Below, piece by piece: positions 51,931 to 60,582 of a stretch of DNA of 64,000 nt (the first letter of the stretch is position 1; each line of letters starts with the position of its first letter). The translations under genes and the position numbers were made by a program. Origin of the DNA: Streptomyces sp. CGMCC 4.7035 (GTDB taxonomy: Bacteria; Actinomycetota; Actinomycetes; Streptomycetales; Streptomycetaceae); assembly GCF_031583065.1 (NCBI RefSeq), contig NZ_CP134053.1:4030001-4094000 (forward strand). The letters are read 5' to 3'. Below the pieces are notes generated by a model that did no database searches, had not been told where the DNA came from, and saw only the letters and a program-made list of their open reading frames with translations.

Positions 51931-52968
51931 ATGGGACACCCCTATCCGATCCGCGAGATCGCCCGTCAGGCCGGCCTGAGTCAGGCCACCGTCGACCGCG
52001 TCCTCAATCACCGGGGCGGGGTGCGGGAGAGCACGGTGCGCGAGGTGCACCAGGCGATCAGGGATCTGGACCGGCAGCGGACGCAGGTCCGCATCGGCGG
52101 ACGTACCTTCATGATCGACGTCGTCATGCAGACTCCGGCCCGGTTCTCCTCCGCCGTGCGTGACGCCTTGGAGGCCGAACTGCCCTCCCTGCACCCCGCG
52201 GTCGTCCGTTCCCGCTTCCACTTCCGGGAGACGTGTCCGCCCGCGGAGCTGATCCGCATCCTGGAGCGGATCGCCCGGCGCGGCTCTCAGGGAGTGGTCC
52301 TCAAGGCCCCGGACCTGCCCGAGATCACCGCCGCCGTCGGCAGGCTGGTCGCGGCCGGGATCCCCGTGGTCACCCTGGTGACGGACCTTCCCGGCAGCGC
52401 CCGCCTCGCCTACATAGGCATCGACAACCGCGCCGCGGGAGCCACCGCCGCGTATCTGCTCGGCCAGTGGCTGGGCGACCGCCCCGGTCATGTGCTCGTC
52501 ACCATCAGCCGGGGCTTCTTCCGCGGCGAGGAGGAGCGCGAGATGGGCTTCCGCGGCGCCCTCAGGATGACCCGGCCCGAACGCACACTGGTCGAGGTCA
52601 CCGACAGCGACGGCCTGGACGCCACCCAGAGGGACCTCGTACGGGCAGCGCTGGAGCGGGATCCGGAGATCAACGCCGTCTACTCCATCGGCGGCGGCAA
52701 CGCCGCGACCGTGGGGGCTTTCGAGGAACTCGGCCGCGACCTCGCGGTCTTCATCGCGCACGACCTCGACCACGACAACACCCGGCTGCTGCGCGAACGC
52801 CGTATCTCCGCCGTGCTCCACCACGACCTGCGCCAGGACATGCGCCGCGCCTGCCAGACGGTCATGCGGGCACACGGGGCGCTTCCCGAAGAAGGGCCTC
52901 ACCTCGCGTCCCCGATCCAGGTGGTCACACCGTTCAACCTGCCACCCGAGGCGGTGACGCAGGGTTGA
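51931..52968 (+). CDS. LacI-family transcriptional regulator
   Basis: A 345-residue repressor with sugar-binding domain. ATG 51931 begins GHPYPIREIARQAGLSQATV, DRVLNHRGGVRESTVREVHQ, a canonical LacI helix-turn-helix and hinge. The effector domain includes LAYIGIDNRAAGATAAYLLG, NAVYSIGGGNAATVGAFEEL and FIAHDLDHDNTRLLRERRIS. It is divergent from the PhyH-SDR-dehydrogenase genes and is their probable substrate-responsive repressor. Its stop shares one base with the next start (TGATG). Confidence 0.9.
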   Translation: MGHPYPIREIARQAGLSQATVDRVLNHRGGVRESTVREVHQAIRDLDRQRTQVRIGGRTFMIDVVMQTPARFSSAVRDALEAELPSLHPAVVRSRFHFRETCPPAELIRILERIARRGSQGVVLKAPDLPEITAAVGRLVAAGIPVVTLVTDLPGSARLAYIGIDNRAAGATAAYLLGQWLGDRPGHVLVTISRGFFRGEEEREMGFRGALRMTRPERTLVEVTDSDGLDATQRDLVRAALERDPEINAVYSIGGGNAATVGAFEELGRDLAVFIAHDLDHDNTRLLRERRISAVLHHDLRQDMRRACQTVMRAHGALPEEGPHLASPIQVVTPFNLPPEAVTQG

Positions 52969-53846
52969 TGGGACATAGCGGGCAAGGTCACACTGGCGAG
53001 GTGGACGCGGATCCGGGGTTCTACGGGCCCTCCTCGGTGACCTGGCAGATGCACGGCGACCCCATGATGTGGGTCGCCGGCATCCGTGCGCTCTACCTCC
53101 AGGCGCTGCACCCGCCGACCGTGCGCGGCGTCCTGCAGAACTCCGACTTCAGGCGTGACGCCTGGGGCCGGCTGATGCGCACCGCCAACTTCGTCGGAAC
53201 GGCGACGTACGGCACCACGGAGGCCGCCGAGCGGGCGGCCGCCCGCGTACGCAAGATCCACAGCATGCTCGGCGCGACGGACCCGGACACGGGCGAGCGG
53301 TACACCGTCGACGAGCCGGAGCTGCTGCTGTGGGTGCACTGTGCCGAGATCGACTCCTATCTCCACGTCCTGCGCCGCTCGGGCTTCCGGCTCACCGACG
53401 CACAGGCCGACCGGTACATACGCGAACACCGGGTCGGCGCCCGTCTGGTGGGGCTCGATCCCGGCCAGGTCCCCGGCGACCAGGCCGAGTTGGCCGCCTA
53501 CTTCGAGAAAGTACTGCCCGACCTGGCCGCCGGACCCGAGGCGCGCGAGGTGGACGACTTCCTGCGGCGCCCACCGATCCACCCGTTGCTTCTCCCGGCG
53601 CGCGCCCTGCTGTGGCGGCGCGTGGCGAATCTGGCGTACGCCGCCCTGCCCCCGTACGCCCACGAGCTGTACGGCAGACCGGCCCCGAAGCCGGCGGCCG
53701 TGACCCGGCGGCTGCGTCTCACCGGCACCCTGCTGCGCTGCGTTCCCGCACGTCTGCGCTGGCAACTGCCGCCCAAACACATCATCCGCGCCATGGCCAG
53801 ACTCGGCCCCGACGCACGCCCCGCACCGTACAAAGTCGGCAGATAA
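52968..53846 (+). CDS. Oxygenase MpaB-family (DUF2236) protein
   Basis: A 292-residue protein of the MpaB/Lcp-like DUF2236 family, associated with haem-dependent oxygenation, for example in latex-clearing and mycophenolic acid side-chain cleavage. It shows FYGPSSVTWQMHGDPMMWVA, ALYLQALHPPTVRGVLQNSD, RLMRTANFVGTATYGTTEAA, LLLWVHCAEIDSYLHVLRRS. ATG 52968 is coupled to the LacI stop. A cysteine-free conserved core with His residues could ligate haem. The pairing with LacI may be fortuitous. Confidence 0.82.
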   Translation: MGHSGQGHTGEVDADPGFYGPSSVTWQMHGDPMMWVAGIRALYLQALHPPTVRGVLQNSDFRRDAWGRLMRTANFVGTATYGTTEAAERAAARVRKIHSMLGATDPDTGERYTVDEPELLLWVHCAEIDSYLHVLRRSGFRLTDAQADRYIREHRVGARLVGLDPGQVPGDQAELAAYFEKVLPDLAAGPEAREVDDFLRRPPIHPLLLPARALLWRRVANLAYAALPPYAHELYGRPAPKPAAVTRRLRLTGTLLRCVPARLRWQLPPKHIIRAMARLGPDARPAPYKVGR

Positions 53847-53904
53847 CTCGCCATACTGGACGGGCCGGGGGAGGGCGGGGCCGAGACGGGGGCGATCGCA
53901 GGCG

Positions 53905-56133
53905 ATGGCGGACACCAGGCTGGTCCAGGGCCGGTACCGGCTGCTCGACCTGATCGGGCGCGGCGGCATGGGCGAGGTGTGGCGCGCGCGGGACGAGTCC
54001 CTGGGCAGACAGGTCGCCGTGAAATGCCTCAAACCGCAGGGCCCGCACCACGACCAGTCGTTCACCCGTGTTCTGCGGGAGCGGTTTCGGCGTGAGGCGC
54101 GCGTGGCCGCGGGCCTCCAGCACCGCGGGGTGACCGTCGTGCACGACTTCGGCGAGTCCGACGGTGTGCTGTACCTCGTCATGGAGCTGCTGGAGGGACG
54201 CAACCTCAGCCAGCTCCTGGAGGACAACAAGCACCACCCGCTGCCGGTCCCCGACGTCGTCGACATCGCCGACCAGGTCACGGCGGCGCTGGCCTACACG
54301 CACCAGCAGGGCATCGTGCACCGCGACCTGAAGCCCGCCAACATCATGCGGACCGGCGACGGCACGGTGAAGATCTGCGACTTCGGCATCGCCCGCCTCG
54401 GCCACGACATCGGCTTCACGGCCCGGCTGACCGGCACCGGCGTCGCGATGGGCACCCCGCACTACATGTCCCCGGAGCAGATCGGCGGCGATCCCGTCGA
54501 CCAGCGCAGTGACCTGTACTCGCTGGGGTGCGTGCTGTACGAGATCGCCACCGGTGTGCCGCCCTTCGACCGGGACGACGCGTGGGCGATCCTCGTCGGG
54601 CACCGCGACACCCCGCCCGAGCCGCCGCGCACCCACCGGGCCGACCTGCCCGAGTCCTTCGAGCGGATCATCCTGGACCTGCTGGCCAAACGTCCCGAGG
54701 AGCGTCCGCGCGACGCACGCGAGCTCGGCCGCCGGATCGGCGCGGCCCGCACCCCGTCCGCGTACGTGCCCACGGTGGTGTCGCGCGCGCCCTCCGGCCG
54801 GCCGCCGTCCGGTGAGCCCCGGCTGCCCTCCTGGACCCGCGATATGACCACCGGCCACAAGGCGGCGGGGCCCGGACCGCACAGCACCCCGCCGGACGGC
54901 TCGGCCGGTCTCGCCCGTGAGTGGATCGCCCGCTCCGTCACGGACCGCCCGCCCGAGCCCGTACGCCCCGAACGGCCCACTCCGTCGCCGGAGGTGGTCG
55001 GTACCCTGGCCGGCCGGCACAACGCGGGGCTGAGCCTGGGACGGCTCGGCCGCTGGACCGAGGCCGGCGAGGTGCACCGCGCGGTCGCCGCCGAGCGCGA
55101 GCACGTCCTCGGCCCCGAGCACCCCGACACGCTCGCCAGCCGCTACGAGGTCGGCTTCACGCTCAGCCGCACCGGCCGCCCCGCCGACGCCCTGCGCGAG
55201 TACACGCACGTCGCCCGGGTCAGGGAGCGCGTGCTCGGCCCCGACCATCCGGACACCCTGGCCGCCCGCCAGGAAATGGCCTATGTCCTCGGCCGGCTGG
55301 GCCGTCCCTTCGAGGCGCACCAGGTGTACGTGTCGGTGCTGGCCGCCCGGGAGCGCACCATGGGCCCGGACCACCCCGACACCCTGCGCTGCCGTCACAA
55401 CCTCGCCTTCAACCTCAGTCGGCTCGGGCGCCTGGAGGACTCGTACCGGACGGCGCACGAGGTGGCCGTCGCGCGCGCCCGGGTACTGGGCCCCGAGCAC
55501 CCCGACACGCTCGTCACGCGCTATGAAGTCGCCTACGTGCTGGGCCAGTTGGGCCGCTGGACCGAGGCGCTGCGGACGTACCGGGAGGTGGCGGAGGCGC
55601 GCGCCGGGGCGCTGGGCCCCGACCATCCGGACACCCTGGCCGCCCGTTACGAGGTCGGGATCAGCCTCGGCCGGCTCGGACACACCGCGCAGGCCCTCAT
55701 GCTCTACCGCGAACTGGTCGACGACCGCACGCGCGTGGACGGCCCGGCGCACCCCGACACCCTCCGCGCCCGGCACGGCCTCGGGGTGAACCTGGGCCGC
55801 CTCGGCCGCTGGGAGGAGGCGCTGGCCGAGTCCCGCGACGTGTGCGCCATCCGCGAGCGCGTGCTCGGCCCCGATCACCCGGACACGCTGGTCAGCCGCC
55901 GTGAGGTCGCCGTCGGCCTCGGCTGGCTCGGCCGCTGGGCCGACGCCCTCATCGAGTACCGCCGGGTGGCCGCCGCCCGCGAGCGCGTTTTGGGCCCCGA
56001 CCACCCCGACAGCCTGGCCGGCCGCACCGACGAGGCCCACTGCCTGGAACAGCTGGGCCGCGACCAGGAGGCGGCGGAGCTGTACCGGAGGGTGGCGGTG
56101 CTGCGCGGGCAGTCGGCGGCGGGAGGGCCCTGA
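53905..56133 (+). CDS. Serine/threonine protein kinase with C-terminal TPR repeats
   Basis: A 742-residue cytosolic kinase without a membrane segment. The kinase domain (about 1-275) has the glycine loop LIGRGGMGEVWRARDESLGR, the ATP Lys in VAVKCLK, catalytic HRDLKPANIM, DFG in ICDFGIARLG and the APE-like MSPEQIGG. A Pro-rich linker leads to about eight kinesin-light-chain-like TPR units of 42 residues, each ending in LGPDHPDTL or a variant, which should bind a protein partner. The upstream and downstream genes do not reveal its target. Such TPR-STPKs are common in Streptomyces. Confidence 0.9.
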   Translation: MADTRLVQGRYRLLDLIGRGGMGEVWRARDESLGRQVAVKCLKPQGPHHDQSFTRVLRERFRREARVAAGLQHRGVTVVHDFGESDGVLYLVMELLEGRNLSQLLEDNKHHPLPVPDVVDIADQVTAALAYTHQQGIVHRDLKPANIMRTGDGTVKICDFGIARLGHDIGFTARLTGTGVAMGTPHYMSPEQIGGDPVDQRSDLYSLGCVLYEIATGVPPFDRDDAWAILVGHRDTPPEPPRTHRADLPESFERIILDLLAKRPEERPRDARELGRRIGAARTPSAYVPTVVSRAPSGRPPSGEPRLPSWTRDMTTGHKAAGPGPHSTPPDGSAGLAREWIARSVTDRPPEPVRPERPTPSPEVVGTLAGRHNAGLSLGRLGRWTEAGEVHRAVAAEREHVLGPEHPDTLASRYEVGFTLSRTGRPADALREYTHVARVRERVLGPDHPDTLAARQEMAYVLGRLGRPFEAHQVYVSVLAARERTMGPDHPDTLRCRHNLAFNLSRLGRLEDSYRTAHEVAVARARVLGPEHPDTLVTRYEVAYVLGQLGRWTEALRTYREVAEARAGALGPDHPDTLAARYEVGISLGRLGHTAQALMLYRELVDDRTRVDGPAHPDTLRARHGLGVNLGRLGRWEEALAESRDVCAIRERVLGPDHPDTLVSRREVAVGLGWLGRWADALIEYRRVAAARERVLGPDHPDSLAGRTDEAHCLEQLGRDQEAAELYRRVAVLRGQSAAGGP

Positions 56134-56191
56134 GTCACCGCCGTGCGGCCCAGCTCTGGCCGACCTGGATCACCGCGTGCTACGAAGAGTC

Positions 56192-57754
56192 ATGCCTGCA
56201 CACGAGGGATACGATGCCGTGATCGTCGGCGGCGGCCACAACGGACTGGTCGCCGCCGCCTATCTCGCCCGGGCCGGGCGGTCCGTACTGGTTCTGGAGC
56301 GGCTGGACCACACCGGGGGCGCCGCCGTGTCCACGCGGCCCTTCGCCGGGGTCGACGCGCGGCTGTCGCGGTACTCCTATCTGGTCAGCCTGCTGCCCCG
56401 GAAGATCGTGCGGGACCTGGAGCTGGACTTCCGGGTGCGGGCGCGCACCGTGTCCTCGTACACACCCGTCGAGCGCGACGGGCGCCCCACCGGACTGCTC
56501 GTCGGCGGTGGGGAGCGGCGGACCCGGGAGGCGTTCGCCCGGCTCACCGGCTCCGAACGCGAGTACGAGGCCTGGCGGCGCTTCTACGGGATGACCGGAC
56601 GCGTCGCCGAGCGGGTGTTCCCCACGCTCACCGAGCCCCTGCCCACCCGCGACGAACTGCGCCGCCGCATCGATGACGAGGAGGCGTGGCGGGAGCTGTT
56701 CGAGGAGCCGATCGGCGCCGCCGTCGAGGCGCGCTTCGCCGACGACCTGGTGCGCGGTGTCGTCCTCACCGACGCGCTCATCGGCACCTTCGCGGACGCC
56801 CACGACGCCTCGATGCGGCAGAACCGCTGCTTCCTCTACCACGTCATCGGCGGCGGCACGGGCGCCTGGGACGTCCCGGTCGGCGGCATGGGCGCGCTCA
56901 CCGACGCGCTGGCGGCGGCCGCACGCGCGGCCGGCGCGGTGATCGCCACCGGACGCGAGGCCGTACGGATCGAGACCGACGGGCGCGCCGCCGAGGTCAC
57001 TTACCGGGGCGCGGACGGCGAGGGTGCCATCTCGGCCCGGCACGTCCTGGTGAACGCCTCCCCGCAGGAACTGGCCCGGCTCACCGGTGACAACCCGCCC
57101 GCACCGGCGGAGGGCGCCCAGCTCAAGGTGAACATGCTGCTGAAGCGGCTTCCCGCGCTGCGCGACAGCGCCGTCGACCCGCGCGAGGCCTTCTCCGGAA
57201 CCTTCCACATCGCCGAGGGGTACGAGCAGCTGGCCACCGCACACGCCCAGGCGGCCGCGGGTTCGCTGCCCACCGCACCGCCCTCCGAGATCTACTGCCA
57301 CTCGCTCACCGACCCGACCATCCTCGGCCACGACCTGGTCGAGCAGGGCTACCAGACCCTCACCCTCTTCGGCCTCCACGCGCCCGCCCGGCTCTTCGAG
57401 CACGACAACGACGGCGCCCGGGAGGAACTGCTGAAGTCGACGCTGGCGCAACTGGACGCCCACCTCGCCGAACCCATTGAGGACTGCCTGGCCACGGACG
57501 CGGACGGACGCCCCTGCATCGAGGCGAAGACACCGCTCGACCTGGAGCGCGATCTGCGGCTGCCCGGCGGCAACATCTTCCACCGCGAGCTGGCCTGGCC
57601 GTACGCACACGAGGACGCGGGGCGCTGGGGCGTGGCGACCCGGCACGCGAACGTCCTGCTGTGCGGGGCGGGCGCGGTGCGCGGCGGCGGGGTGAGCGGG
57701 GTGCCGGGGCACAACGCGGCGATGGCGGTCCTGGAGCAGCCCGGGCAGCGGTAA
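56192..57754 (+). CDS. FAD-dependent oxidoreductase, phytoene desaturase-like
   Basis: A 520-residue flavoprotein. ATG 56192 begins the FAD-binding Rossmann fold YDAVIVGGGHNGLVAAAYLA, with VLVLERLDHTGGAAVSTRPF. C-terminal blocks NVLLCGAGAVRGGGVSGVPG, HNAAMAVLE match the GMxGxxG-type end of phytoene dehydrogenases/FAD amine oxidase-like enzymes. No carotenoid gene is nearby; the group also includes uncharacterised 'NAD(P)/FAD-dependent oxidoreductases' and the substrate is unknown. Separated from the kinase by 58 bases. Confidence 0.85.
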   Translation: MPAHEGYDAVIVGGGHNGLVAAAYLARAGRSVLVLERLDHTGGAAVSTRPFAGVDARLSRYSYLVSLLPRKIVRDLELDFRVRARTVSSYTPVERDGRPTGLLVGGGERRTREAFARLTGSEREYEAWRRFYGMTGRVAERVFPTLTEPLPTRDELRRRIDDEEAWRELFEEPIGAAVEARFADDLVRGVVLTDALIGTFADAHDASMRQNRCFLYHVIGGGTGAWDVPVGGMGALTDALAAAARAAGAVIATGREAVRIETDGRAAEVTYRGADGEGAISARHVLVNASPQELARLTGDNPPAPAEGAQLKVNMLLKRLPALRDSAVDPREAFSGTFHIAEGYEQLATAHAQAAAGSLPTAPPSEIYCHSLTDPTILGHDLVEQGYQTLTLFGLHAPARLFEHDNDGAREELLKSTLAQLDAHLAEPIEDCLATDADGRPCIEAKTPLDLERDLRLPGGNIFHRELAWPYAHEDAGRWGVATRHANVLLCGAGAVRGGGVSGVPGHNAAMAVLEQPGQR

Positions 57755-57755
57755 A

Positions 57756-57772
57756 TCTGACGGAGTATCAGA
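57756..57772. promoter_or_regulatory. Inverted repeat TCTGA-N7-TCAGA before the nitronate monooxygenase gene
   Basis: TCTGA and TCAGA are arranged around CGGAGTA, 43 bases before the start codon. The CTGACGG element is reminiscent of TetR operators at lipid genes in actinobacteria. It would control the nitronate monooxygenase/acyl-CoA ligase pair. Confidence 0.4.
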
Positions 57773-57814
57773 AATAGTCTTCCCTCCTCCCGACCGCTGC
57801 GGCATCCTGCGCCC

Positions 57815-58939
57815 ATGCAGACGGAGCTGAGCAAGGAACTGGGAGTCGAGCACGCCCTCTTCGGCTTCACGCCGTTTCCCGCCGTCGCCGCGGCCATCAG
57901 CCGGGCCGGCGGTTTCGGCGTGCTCGGTGCGGTCCGCTACACCGCCCCCGACGACCTCAAGCGCGACCTCGACTGGATCGAGGCGCACGTCGACGGCAGG
58001 CCCTACGGCCTGGACGTCGTCATGCCCGCCAAGAAGGTCGAGGGCCCGAAAAATCAAACACTGACGGAGGCCGACGTCGAGGCGATGATCCCGGAAGGCC
58101 ACCGGCAGTTCATCAGGGACACCCTGGCCAAGTACGGGGTCCCGGAACTCGCCGACGGCGAGGCGTCCGGATGGCGGATCACGGGCTGGATGGAGCAGGT
58201 CGCCCGCTCCCAGCTCGACGTCGCCTTCGACTACCCGATCAAACTGCTCGCCAACGCACTCGGCTCCCCGCCCGCCGACGTCGTCCAACGCGCCCACGAC
58301 CAGGGCATCCTGGTCGCAGCGCTCGCCGGAAGCGCCCGGCACGCGCGCAAGCACAAGGACGCGGGCATCGACATCGTCGTCGCTCAGGGGTACGAGGCCG
58401 GCGGCCACACCGGGGAGATCGCCTCCATGGTGCTCACCCCCGAAGTCGTCGACGCCGTGGCCCCGTTGCCGGTGCTGGCCGCCGGCGGCATCGGCAGTGG
58501 ACAACAGATGGCCGCCGCTCTCGCGCTCGGCGCGCAGGGGGTCTGGCTCGGCTCGATCTGGCTGACCACGACGGAGGCCGAACTTCCCTCGCCCGTCCTG
58601 GTCCAGAAGCTGCTCGCCGCAGGATCGGGCGACACCGTACGCTCCCGGGCGCTGACCGGCAAACCCGCCCGGCAGCTGCGCACCGAATGGACCGACGCCT
58701 GGGACGACCCGCACGGACCCGGCACGCTCCCCATGCCCCTACAGGGCCTGCTGGTCGCCGAGGCGGTCACCCGCATCCAGAAGTACGAGGTGGAACCGCT
58801 GCTCGGCACGCCCGTCGGCCAGATCGTCGGCCGTATGAACAGTGAACGCAGCGTCCAAGCAGTCGTCGACGACCTCACCCGAGGCTTCGAGAAGGCCGTC
58901 GACCGCATCAACCGGATCGCCGGAAGGAGCCAGCAGTGA
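57815..58939 (+). CDS. Nitronate monooxygenase family protein (NPD-like)
   Basis: A 374-residue FMN TIM-barrel enzyme that oxidises nitronates, or acts as an uncharacterised FMN protein in lipid clusters. ATG 57815 starts QTELSKELGVEHALFGFTPF. The FMN/substrate block VAQGYEAGGHTGEIASMVLT and VLAAGGIGSGQQMAAALALG, AQGVWLGSIWLTTTEAE are conserved. The start of the following ligase gene overlaps its stop (GTGA). In actinobacteria this pairing is typical of steroid/fatty acid catabolic units. Confidence 0.87.
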   Translation: MQTELSKELGVEHALFGFTPFPAVAAAISRAGGFGVLGAVRYTAPDDLKRDLDWIEAHVDGRPYGLDVVMPAKKVEGPKNQTLTEADVEAMIPEGHRQFIRDTLAKYGVPELADGEASGWRITGWMEQVARSQLDVAFDYPIKLLANALGSPPADVVQRAHDQGILVAALAGSARHARKHKDAGIDIVVAQGYEAGGHTGEIASMVLTPEVVDAVAPLPVLAAGGIGSGQQMAAALALGAQGVWLGSIWLTTTEAELPSPVLVQKLLAAGSGDTVRSRALTGKPARQLRTEWTDAWDDPHGPGTLPMPLQGLLVAEAVTRIQKYEVEPLLGTPVGQIVGRMNSERSVQAVVDDLTRGFEKAVDRINRIAGRSQQ

Positions 58940-60486
58940 GCCAGGCCGCCAACGGTTTCTGGGCCCAGGCAGCGGCGGACCCCGAGCGCACGGTGCTCGT
59001 CGCTCCCGATGGGGAGGAGTGGACCGCCGGACGGCTGCTCGCCGCGGCCGACCAGCTGGTGCACGGGCTGCGTGCCGCGGGTCTCGAACGCGGGGACTCC
59101 TTCGCGGTCGTGCTGCCCAACGGCGTCGAGTTCTTCACGGCGTACCTGGCCGCCACTCAGGCCGGCCTCTACCTCGTCCCCGTCAACCACCACCTCGTCG
59201 GACCCGAGATCGCCTGGATCGTCTCGGACTCCGGCGCCAAGGTGCTCATCGCGCACGAGCGGTTCGCTCAGGCGGCGCGGAACGCCGCCGACGAGGCCGA
59301 GCTGCCCACCACCCATCGGTACGCGGTCGGCGAGGTCGAGGGCTTCCGGCCGTACGCCGAACTCCTCGACGGCCAACCCGAGTCGGCGCCCGACGGGCGC
59401 ACCCTCGGCTGGGTCATGAACTACACCTCCGGCACCACGGGCCGCCCGCGCGGCATCCGCCGCCCGCTGCCCGGCAAGCTGCCGGAGGAGTCATACCTCG
59501 GCGGCTTCCTCGGCATCTTCGGCATCAAGCCCTACGACGGCAACGTCCACCTCGTGTGCTCACCGCTCTACCACACAGCGGTGCTCCAGTTCGCGGGCGC
59601 GTCGCTGCACATCGGGCACCGGCTGGTCCTGATGGACAAGTGGACACCCGAGGAGATGCTCCGCCTGATCGACACCTACAAGTGCACGCACACACATATG
59701 GTTCCGACCCAGTTCCACCGCCTCCTCGCCCTCCCCGACGAGGTGCGGGCGCGCTACGACGTCTCGTCCATGCGGCACGCCATCCACGGCGCCGCCCCCT
59801 GCCCCGACCATGTGAAGCGGGCAATGATCGAGTGGTGGGGCGACAGCGTGGAGGAGTACTACGCGGCCAGCGAGGGCGGCGGCGCCTTCGCGACCGCCGA
59901 GGACTGGCTGAAGAAGCCCGGCACGGTCGGCAAGGCCTGGCCCATCAGCGAACTCGCGGTCTTCGACGACGACGGGAACCGGCTGCCGCCCGGTGAACTC
60001 GGCACCGTCTACATGAAGATGAGCACAGGCGGATTCTCGTACCACAAGGACGAGGCCAAGACCCGCAAGAACCGCATCGGCGACTTCTTCACCGTCGGTG
60101 ACCTCGGCTGTCTCGACGAGGACGGCTATCTCTTCCTGCGCGACCGCAAGATCGACCTGATCATCTCCGGCGGGGTGAACATCTACCCCGCCGAGATCGA
60201 GGCGGCCCTGCTCGCCCACCCCGCCGTCGCCGACGCCGCGGCCTTCGGAATCCCGCACGACGACTGGGGCGAGGAGGTCAAGGCGGTGGTCGAACCCGCC
60301 CCCGGCCACGAGCCCGGCCCGGCGCTGGCCGCGGACATCCTGGACCACTGCGCACGGCAGCTCGCCGGCTACAAGCGGCCCAAGAGCGTGGACTTCATCG
60401 AGTCCATGCCCCGTGACCCGAACGGCAAGCTGTACAAGCGACGGCTGCGCGACCCGTACTGGGAAGGTCGCACCCGCCAGGTGTGA
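58936..60486 (+). CDS. Acyl-CoA synthetase (AMP-binding, FadD-like)
   Basis: A 516-residue adenylating ligase joining a carboxylic acid to CoA with ATP. GTG 58936 overlaps the upstream stop. The AMP-binding P-loop is MNYTSGTTGRPRGIRRP; SPLYHTAVLQFAGASLHIGH, YYAASEGGGAFATAEDW, GDLGCLDEDGYLFLRDRKID and the catalytic Lys region DPNGKLYKRRLRDP are present. Context with a nitronate monooxygenase-like protein suggests a long or branched acyl or steroid-derived acid. Confidence 0.9.
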   Translation: MSQAANGFWAQAAADPERTVLVAPDGEEWTAGRLLAAADQLVHGLRAAGLERGDSFAVVLPNGVEFFTAYLAATQAGLYLVPVNHHLVGPEIAWIVSDSGAKVLIAHERFAQAARNAADEAELPTTHRYAVGEVEGFRPYAELLDGQPESAPDGRTLGWVMNYTSGTTGRPRGIRRPLPGKLPEESYLGGFLGIFGIKPYDGNVHLVCSPLYHTAVLQFAGASLHIGHRLVLMDKWTPEEMLRLIDTYKCTHTHMVPTQFHRLLALPDEVRARYDVSSMRHAIHGAAPCPDHVKRAMIEWWGDSVEEYYAASEGGGAFATAEDWLKKPGTVGKAWPISELAVFDDDGNRLPPGELGTVYMKMSTGGFSYHKDEAKTRKNRIGDFFTVGDLGCLDEDGYLFLRDRKIDLIISGGVNIYPAEIEAALLAHPAVADAAAFGIPHDDWGEEVKAVVEPAPGHEPGPALAADILDHCARQLAGYKRPKSVDFIESMPRDPNGKLYKRRLRDPYWEGRTRQV

Positions 60487-60490
60487 GGTT

Positions 60491-60520
60491 GTGGTCCCAC
60501 TCCATGTGGAGTGGGACCAC
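60491..60520. terminator. Hairpin terminator between convergent genes
   Basis: Perfect 13-base arms GTGGTCCCACTCC (60491-60503) and its complement (60508-60520) with a four-base loop. It lies 5 bases after the ligase stop and serves the converging hydrolase gene too. It is followed by short GGTCAGGTC/GTGCGG repeats at 60536-60590. Confidence 0.85.
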
Positions 60521-60582
60521 ATACGCGCGGTCAGATGGTGCGGTCAGGTCATGCGGTCAGGTCGTGCGGCCGGGTCGTGCGG

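Noticed and set aside
56180..58714. Very long (844-codon) minus-strand open frame across two plus-strand genes
   Set aside because: It covers both the FAD oxidoreductase and nitronate monooxygenase genes in antisense; no motifs, so it is a GC-driven shadow.
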